From Ureibacillus xyleni (GTDB lineage: Bacteria > Bacillota > Bacilli > Bacillales_A > Planococcaceae), in contig NZ_OBMQ01000001.1 of the NCBI RefSeq assembly GCF_900217795.1, positions 239,011 to 303,010 on the forward strand: a stretch of DNA of 64,000 bases. Reading direction: 5' to 3'. The translations under genes were made by a program, and so were the position numbers. A model generated the notes under the pieces. It did no database searches. It saw only the letters and a program-made list of their open reading frames with translations, and was not told the origin of the DNA. Position 1 is the stretch's first letter. Each line of letters begins with the position of its first letter. Below are positions 58,369-64,000 of this stretch, piece after piece.

Positions 58369-59652
58369 GTGCCTAAAATAAGTGTTATTATGCCTGTCTA
58401 CAACAGAGAAGCTTATATCAACGATGCTATAGATAGTGTTTTAAATCAAACATATCAGGATTTTGAATTAATAATCATCGACGACGGATCAACTGACAAT
58501 ACAATTAATCAAATAAACTCTTATGATGATTCAAGAATAGTATTAATTAAACATGATAGTAATAAAGGTATTTCTGCTGCAAGAAATACGGGATTAAGAC
58601 ATGCTAAAGGGGAGTTTATTGTTAACTCAGATTCAGATGATATAAATTTACCTACAAAATTCGAAGAACAATTATATTTCCTTGAAAAGAATCAAGAAAT
58701 GGATATTGTAGGTTGTCATTATCAACATTTCTCTGAGGAAGGATTAGGGGAAATATGGTATTTCCCCGAAGATAATGATTATATTAAAGCTAATAGGTTA
58801 CTTTGGAATCAACAAGCACCGACCTCTATGATACGTCGAAAAAAAATTGAAGATAAAGGTTTGCTTTATTATGATGAATTTTTTAGTTCAGCAGAGGATA
58901 CAGAATTTTTTAATAGAATGCCAGATGATGTGAAAATGACAAATATACAGAAAGTTTTATATTTGTATCGTAGGCATAATGCTCAAGTTACATTAGATTT
59001 AGAGGACACTCCCCAAAAGCGTTTAGTTAATCTTGCACGTATTAAACTTCTAAATGAAATGGGTCTGTACCCTTCTGAACATGAAATTAAAGTTCACTAT
59101 TCACTTTGTGATTTCAACAGTTTAGTAAAAAATAAAATTAAATTTAGTGAAGTGAGAAATTGGACTGAAAAACTAATTACATATAATAATCTTAACTATT
59201 TTTATAATATGAATCTTTTTAAGAATATTTATGCTAGTCAATTTTTCCGTTTGTGTGATTATTATTCGTATAAAGGAAAAGAAATCTGGGATGACTGGGA
59301 AAATTTTGAATATAAAAAACGAACACCAGCATACGAAGTTTTTGATATGGAAAAGGTGCTTCAAATTCTCCAAAACAAGAAAATAGCGATATTAGGGACT
59401 CTTTACAGTACTTACAATTTAATTCGAACATTAGAAGTAGTAAAAATACCAATATCCTACTTAATTGATAATAAAATCGGTGATCAAGGTTTGAGAATGA
59501 ATAATTTACCAATATATAAATTAGATAATATAAAAGAAAATCGTATAGATACTCTTATTTTGGGAATATTATCTGATAAGAAATATGATATCAAGAATGA
59601 GATAGAAGAGAATTATAATATAGAAGTAATTTTATTTGATGACTTAATCTAA
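58369..59652 (+). CDS. GT2-family glycosyltransferase with Rossmann-like tail (paralogue)
   Basis: A 427-residue paralogue of the gene before it, same architecture: ISVIMPVYNREAYI, IDDGSTD, SDSDD, GCHYQHFS, WNQQAPTSM, then the shared module (IAILGTLYSTYN, YLIDNK, LILGILSDKK). GTG 58369 is eight bases after AAAGGA and gives the same N-terminus length as the paralogue; an in-frame ATG three codons earlier overlaps the ribosome site. Confidence 0.87.
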   Translation: MPKISVIMPVYNREAYINDAIDSVLNQTYQDFELIIIDDGSTDNTINQINSYDDSRIVLIKHDSNKGISAARNTGLRHAKGEFIVNSDSDDINLPTKFEEQLYFLEKNQEMDIVGCHYQHFSEEGLGEIWYFPEDNDYIKANRLLWNQQAPTSMIRRKKIEDKGLLYYDEFFSSAEDTEFFNRMPDDVKMTNIQKVLYLYRRHNAQVTLDLEDTPQKRLVNLARIKLLNEMGLYPSEHEIKVHYSLCDFNSLVKNKIKFSEVRNWTEKLITYNNLNYFYNMNLFKNIYASQFFRLCDYYSYKGKEIWDDWENFEYKKRTPAYEVFDMEKVLQILQNKKIAILGTLYSTYNLIRTLEVVKIPISYLIDNKIGDQGLRMNNLPIYKLDNIKENRIDTLILGILSDKKYDIKNEIEENYNIEVILFDDLI

Positions 59653-59665
59653 GTAGGTGGATATT

Positions 59666-61966
59666 GTGAATTATAAAAATGACCTAGTTTTATCAAAAAT
59701 AAATATTGAAGATTATGAGATGTTTAGCTTAGATATCTTTGATACACTTCTCTTTCGAATGTGTGCACGACCTGAAGATATATTTACTAAAGTTGGAGAA
59801 CTAGCGATAGATAAATTTGGTGATGCCTTTGGATATTCTTCTAAAACTTTTAGAGAGGTTCGGAAGTTAAGTGAGCAAAAAGCAAGAAAAGTATATTTAA
59901 ATAAAAATGAAATTAACTACGATAATATCTATGAATTCATGCCATTTGATGGTGAAATTAGAGAGTATTTAAAAAAAATAGAGCTTGAAGTAGAGAAGGA
60001 AAATATTTTTTTAAATGAATCTGTCTATTCTTTTATTAGAGAATGTTATAGTAAAGGTCGAAAAATTATTCTTGTTTCAGATATGTATTTATTTCGTGAA
60101 CAAATAGAGGACATATTGAAGCATACAAATTTAGATTTAGAAATGATTCACAATATTTATGTTTCTTCTGAAAATAATGAAACAAAACATAATGGTAACT
60201 TATTTAAACTTGTTTTAGAAGATTACTCTTATGTACCATCTAATAGAATACTTCATATAGGTGATAATTACTATGCGGATTTTCTTCAGGCCAGGGAAAA
60301 TAAAATGCATGCAGTTTACTACCCACCAATAATCGAGGATTATCTTAGTATCTATCAATTAGAGGAGAAAATTTCAGATGAGTGTGCTAACAATATTCGA
60401 TCTTTAAGAAAAATAGTTTCCCATACAGCAAAATATAGTGGAGATGACCTTGCATTATACAAAATTGGTTCGGAAGTATACGGACCTTTTTATTCTGCTT
60501 TTGCTGAATGGGTAGTGGAACAAGCTATACAGAAAGATATAAAAAAAGTATTACCTTTAATGCGTGAAGGAATGCTATTATCAACACTTATAAAAAAAAT
60601 AGTAGATGATCGGAAACTTGATATTGTAGTTACCCCAACATATATATCAAGAAAAGCGTCTTATTTACCGTCAATTAAGGAATTAACAGAAAAACATATT
60701 GATGAAGTGCTAAAAAGGGAGAATTTAATTTTATATGATGTGTTTAATCTCTTTTTATTACCAATCGAGAATACAGAATTCGAGCATTATAAATATAATA
60801 CCTTAGGAGAATGTCACTTAATAAGAAGTGAGGAACAAAGCATAACTCAAAGGTTAAAAAATTACTTCCTTCAGGATGAGCAATTTTCATCAATAAAAGA
60901 AAATATTCAAAAGCAAAAACAGTACTTAAAACAATATATTACTGAAATATCCGGTAATGAAAGTTTTATTACTGTTGATCTTGGAGGTAATGGGACAATT
61001 CAAAGTAATATTGATATTTTGTTTCCTAATAAAGCTATCCATCTATTTGTATATGGAACAGAAAAGGCCTTAGAAAAAATAATAAACGGTCAAAAAATTT
61101 TCTCTTGGATGGGATTTGAAAATGACTTTTCTAAATTGAATGAGATTTTTGCGAGACATACAGAAGTACTTGAAGCTATTACTAGTATAATGGAACCTGG
61201 AACAGACTATTATAAAAGAAATGAATTTGGAATTGTTGAACCAGTAAAAAGTTTAACAAACTATTCATACGATTGCTTTTTAAAGCAAGAAATCATTTGG
61301 AATGGAATAGCTGATTTTCAACAGTATTTTTTGAAATTAAGCCATAAAAAAATTAAACTTACCTCAAATGAATTGTTTAATATTGTAGAGAGATTTATAA
61401 GTTATCCAACTTTCAAGGAAGTAAAAAGTTTACAAAATTTCTTTTTTGAAGATCACGTTACTTATACGTCATCAAGAAAGTTAATAGAACCTTATGAAAA
61501 GGGGAAAATTAACAATAAAGATTATTATAATTTTTTATCGCATCAAAAAAAACCTAAACATGAAGAAAGGATACTTTGGCCAGAAGGAATCGTTACTTTA
61601 GATAATCCATTATATTTTCTAGACATCATTTATGGTGAAGATTCTAAGATATTTAAACATATAGTTGCCATTATAAAGGGAATTAATCTTAAATGCTATA
61701 GAAGTATTGCAATTTATGGTGCTGGCGAAATTGGTATACAAGTTTATAATATATTAAAATATTTAGATATTAAAGTTACATTATTTGTTGATAAAAATTA
61801 TAAAAATATTATAAGAGAAATACCCGTTTGTGATATGTCAGGCATTCCTGAAGATATAGATTTGATTATAATAGCCTCAGTTGTATACAAAGAAGAAATT
61901 TTTAATGAATTATCATGTTATTATAAAGAAAATGCGAACAAACCTAATATTTTAAAATTACTTTAA
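59666..61966 (+). CDS. HAD-like large protein (COG5610 type) with Rossmann-like tail
   Basis: A 766-residue protein. The first 220 residues are a HAD domain: motif I LDIFDTLLFR, motif II VSDMYLF, and motif III/IV HIGDNYYAD. The middle (about 265-560) matches a region common in capsule and exopolysaccharide clusters (MREGMLLSTLI, TPTYISRKASYLPS, VDLGGNGTIQ). The last 95 residues are the shared module (IAIYGAGEIGIQ, FVDKNY, IIIASVVY). Start GTG follows AGGTGG. It may be a glycan phosphatase or phosphotransferase; reaction unknown. Confidence 0.78.
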   Translation: MNYKNDLVLSKINIEDYEMFSLDIFDTLLFRMCARPEDIFTKVGELAIDKFGDAFGYSSKTFREVRKLSEQKARKVYLNKNEINYDNIYEFMPFDGEIREYLKKIELEVEKENIFLNESVYSFIRECYSKGRKIILVSDMYLFREQIEDILKHTNLDLEMIHNIYVSSENNETKHNGNLFKLVLEDYSYVPSNRILHIGDNYYADFLQARENKMHAVYYPPIIEDYLSIYQLEEKISDECANNIRSLRKIVSHTAKYSGDDLALYKIGSEVYGPFYSAFAEWVVEQAIQKDIKKVLPLMREGMLLSTLIKKIVDDRKLDIVVTPTYISRKASYLPSIKELTEKHIDEVLKRENLILYDVFNLFLLPIENTEFEHYKYNTLGECHLIRSEEQSITQRLKNYFLQDEQFSSIKENIQKQKQYLKQYITEISGNESFITVDLGGNGTIQSNIDILFPNKAIHLFVYGTEKALEKIINGQKIFSWMGFENDFSKLNEIFARHTEVLEAITSIMEPGTDYYKRNEFGIVEPVKSLTNYSYDCFLKQEIIWNGIADFQQYFLKLSHKKIKLTSNELFNIVERFISYPTFKEVKSLQNFFFEDHVTYTSSRKLIEPYEKGKINNKDYYNFLSHQKKPKHEERILWPEGIVTLDNPLYFLDIIYGEDSKIFKHIVAIIKGINLKCYRSIAIYGAGEIGIQVYNILKYLDIKVTLFVDKNYKNIIREIPVCDMSGIPEDIDLIIIASVVYKEEIFNELSCYYKENANKPNILKLL

Positions 61967-61992
61967 TAGATTATTCTTAGAGGGAAAATATA

Positions 61993-63126
61993 ATGTCAAT
62001 TAATATAGTATGTTCTATCAATTCGGTTTTTTTGCAACATTTTTGTGTAATGGCAATGTCTGTTGTGAGTAATACAAATCATACAATACACTTCCATATT
62101 ATTAATAACGATTTAACAAATGAAGATAAGCAATTAGTAAATAAAGTTTTTAAAAAATATAATTATGTATCAGTTTCTTTTTATACTATTGAAGATAAAT
62201 TATTAGAAGATATTAAAATTCAAGCAGAACACTTAACAATTCAAGCATTGTATAGACTATTAATTCCAGAAATTTTGCCCCATTCTATAAATAAAGTAAT
62301 ATATCTTGACTCTGATTTGTTAGTTAACAGCAATATTGCTAATTTATATGATATTGATGTTGAAGATTATTATATAGCTGCTGTAAATGAAATATTTGAA
62401 CCAAGTACTATACTATTAAAATTAAATTCTTCTTTAGATTACTTTAATTCTGGTGTTATGATAATAAACTTGAAAAAGTGGAGAGAAGATGCATTTCTGC
62501 AAAAGTGTCTGGTCTTTGCCAAAAATAATCAAGATAAGCTGTTATTAGCAGATCAAGACATATTAAATGGTGTTTTAAAAGGTGAATGGAAAAGGATTCC
62601 ACTTGAGTGGAATCTAGTCAAAGGTATTTGGATTGACTACCAAGAATACTGTAAACGATATTCCAAAGTATATATTGATACAATTATTGAAAAGCCCAAT
62701 ATTATTCATTTTACTACTCCATCTAAACCATGGCATTGGCTCTGCGATCATCCATATAAAGAAAAGTATTTTTATTATTTAAATATAACAGGCCTTTCTT
62801 ATGTTAAATACCCAGAATTAAGCTATCTTAATAGTAAGAATAATATTTACATTTTTGGATCAGGGAAAGCTGGTCAGGAAACATTGAAAATATTGGAAAA
62901 GCAGAATACGAAGATTAAAGGCTTTTATGATAATAATGTTGATTTATGGGGGATTTCGGTAAATGGAATCGAGGTATATGATCCTAAAAAGTGTAAAAGT
63001 GGTCCAAATGACTTTATTATTATAGCTAGTATGTATTATAAAGATATATCAAAACAATTAAAGAATTATGGACTTAAAGAATATAAGAATTTTTGTAGAA
63101 TAGAATATTTACACAAATTACAATAA
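61993..63126 (+). CDS. GT8-family glycosyltransferase with Rossmann-like tail (paralogue)
   Basis: A 377-residue paralogue of the protein encoded at 55756, same order: DxD in YLDSDLLV, YFNSGVMIINLKKW, HFTTPSKPWHW, then the shared module at the C-terminus (IYIFGSGKAGQET, FYDNNVDLWG, IIIASMYYKDI). GAGGGAAAA precedes the ATG. It is the last gene of the operon before a strong terminator. Confidence 0.86.
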   Translation: MSINIVCSINSVFLQHFCVMAMSVVSNTNHTIHFHIINNDLTNEDKQLVNKVFKKYNYVSVSFYTIEDKLLEDIKIQAEHLTIQALYRLLIPEILPHSINKVIYLDSDLLVNSNIANLYDIDVEDYYIAAVNEIFEPSTILLKLNSSLDYFNSGVMIINLKKWREDAFLQKCLVFAKNNQDKLLLADQDILNGVLKGEWKRIPLEWNLVKGIWIDYQEYCKRYSKVYIDTIIEKPNIIHFTTPSKPWHWLCDHPYKEKYFYYLNITGLSYVKYPELSYLNSKNNIYIFGSGKAGQETLKILEKQNTKIKGFYDNNVDLWGISVNGIEVYDPKKCKSGPNDFIIIASMYYKDISKQLKNYGLKEYKNFCRIEYLHKLQ

Positions 63127-63165
63127 GTAGGTATTATTTATTTTTATATTAAAAATATAACAATT

Positions 63166-63197
63166 AGAAAAGAACTGATAAAATTCAGTTCTTTTCT
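63166..63197 (+). terminator. Intrinsic terminator of the glycosylation operon
   Basis: Perfect 13-bp stem AGAAAAGAACTGA/TCAGTTCTTTTCT with a 6-base loop. Confidence 0.85.
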
Positions 63198-63256
63198 CGT
63201 ATTTAATGAATTTAAGACATCGATAGGTGTAAAAAATTAAGGGAATTATAAATAAT

Positions 63257-64000
63257 GGTTCTATATTATTTGTTGGGGTTTTCCTACAATTTATGAAAAA
63301 GAAAATGCACAACATCACCTATTTTTCTATACTTGAATTGACTAGAAACAAGTTGAAAAAAGTGAGTTGTGCTGTATGATGAATATTAACATGGAACTGC
63401 CAGGATTAAAAGGTGTAAATATTGAGGAAATCATTGAACAAGAAAATCGTATCCTAGTCTATATTTCAATGCCTGTAAAAGAACATATCTGTCCAATGTG
63501 TGGAGATAAAACGACTAAAATACATGATTATCGAATGCGAAAGATTGGTCACCTTTCGTTTTGGGGACGTTCAACGAAGCTGATCTATAAATGTCGTCGT
63601 TATCGTTGTCATTGTGGTAAGCGCTTTGCCGAAAGGGCCTTTTTTTCGAGCGATATCAACGATTCTCTAGAGAAGCAAATCAAGCTATGATTATTCAATC
63701 CGTGAAGTCTAAAACATTTAAAGATGCGGCAAACATTCTTGGTACATCCGTCTCAACGATTTTACGCAGATTTATCAAACAAGCCAAAGCGACATTACCT
63801 GAGGGTGTTAAATTACCAAAAGCAATTGCCATTGATGAATATAAAGGGGATACGGATGCAGGTAAATATCAGCTCATTATAGCCGATGCTGAAACACATG
63901 AACCAATTGATGTTCTGCCGAATCGTCGACTACAAACGATAAAAACATATTTACAAAAATATGGTCAAGATGTGGAAGTCGTCGTTATGGATATGAACGG
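63257..64000 (+). mobile_element. ISL3-family element, left part (cut by the window edge)
   Basis: The likely left end starts at GGTTCTATATTATTTGTTGG (63257), about 100 bp before the transposase start, similar in place and style to ISL3 family ends (GG-TCT, G-rich). The right end lies outside the window, so the target duplication cannot be checked. Confidence 0.65.
63376..64000 (+). pseudogene. ISL3-family transposase, interrupted by a frame change and by the window edge
   Basis: Frame 1 (63376-63690) encodes the zinc-finger N-terminus with CPMCG and CRRYRCHCGKRFAERAFF, then a stop. The match continues in the -1 frame from about 63648 as ERYQRFSREANQAM and then IIQSVKSKTFKDAANILG and IAIDEYKGDTDAGKYQL to the edge; that last part is the start of the DDE transposase domain. 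The switch falls at a run of seven T (63640-63646). One base fewer or more there would restore a single frame. It may be a dead copy, a sequencing indel, or programmed slippage. Confidence 0.75.

Overview
The window reads as chromosome of a motile, S-layer-forming, low-GC Gram-positive rod of the Bacillales, most likely the Lysinibacillus/Solibacillus/Kurthia side of the family. The evidence is SLH-domain proteins, CsaB, a SecA2-SlaP pair, the comF-flgM-flgN-flgK-flgL-fliW-csrA-hag gene order, DegS/DegU, TagO and LCP (LytR-CpsA-Psr) enzymes, strong AGGAGG-type ribosome binding sites and frequent TTG/GTG starts. The species call is inference.

Layout. 1-12.4 kb: a secreted SLH glucosaminidase, an O-antigen-ligase-like membrane protein, an SLH phosphodiester glycosidase, then csaB, a GT4 glycosyltransferase and a MurJ-family flippase (cell-wall polysaccharide that anchors SLH proteins), and a TetR regulator. 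12.5-18.5 kb: S41 protease, LCP enzyme, BrnQ, and two NlpC/P60 hydrolases. 19.3-28.2 kb: slaP-secA2 (S-layer export) divergent from tagO, a secreted fibronectin-III protein and a second LCP enzyme. 28.5-35.7 kb: yvyE, degS-degU, a coiled-coil protein, a lipoprotein, degV, comFA, comFC. 35.7-43.9 kb: the late flagellar block yvyF-flgM-flgN-flgK-flgL-yviE-fliW-csrA, then two flagellin genes. The first carries a zinc-metalloprotease domain in its variable region (flagellinolysin type); the second is an ordinary flagellin. 44.0-45.4 kb: an IS3-family element sits inside the hairpin of the terminator behind the second flagellin. 46.1-63.1 kb: a glycosylation island of nucleotide-sugar genes (PseB-type dehydratase, GalE, UDP-xylose synthase, GalU, UDP-glucose dehydrogenase), a Maf-type flagellin glycosyltransferase, and an AT-rich set of GT2, GT8, methyltransferase and HAD proteins. 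Six of those proteins share one Rossmann-like module. The right edge cuts an ISL3-family element.

How it works together: SecA2/SlaP would export, and CsaB-pyruvylated polysaccharide (TagO, LCP enzymes, MurJ-like flippase, ligase-like protein) would retain, SLH proteins. DegSU, FlgM and CsrA-FliW would time flagellar output. The island would glycosylate flagellin on a filament that may itself be proteolytic.

The least explained feature is a set of non-coding tandem arrays at 1-682, 4543-4647, 7593-7782, 18546-19290, 26519-27093 and 33544-33621. Their sequences differ, but all have a unit of about 21 bp and all lie just beyond an intrinsic terminator. I know of no description of such a system.
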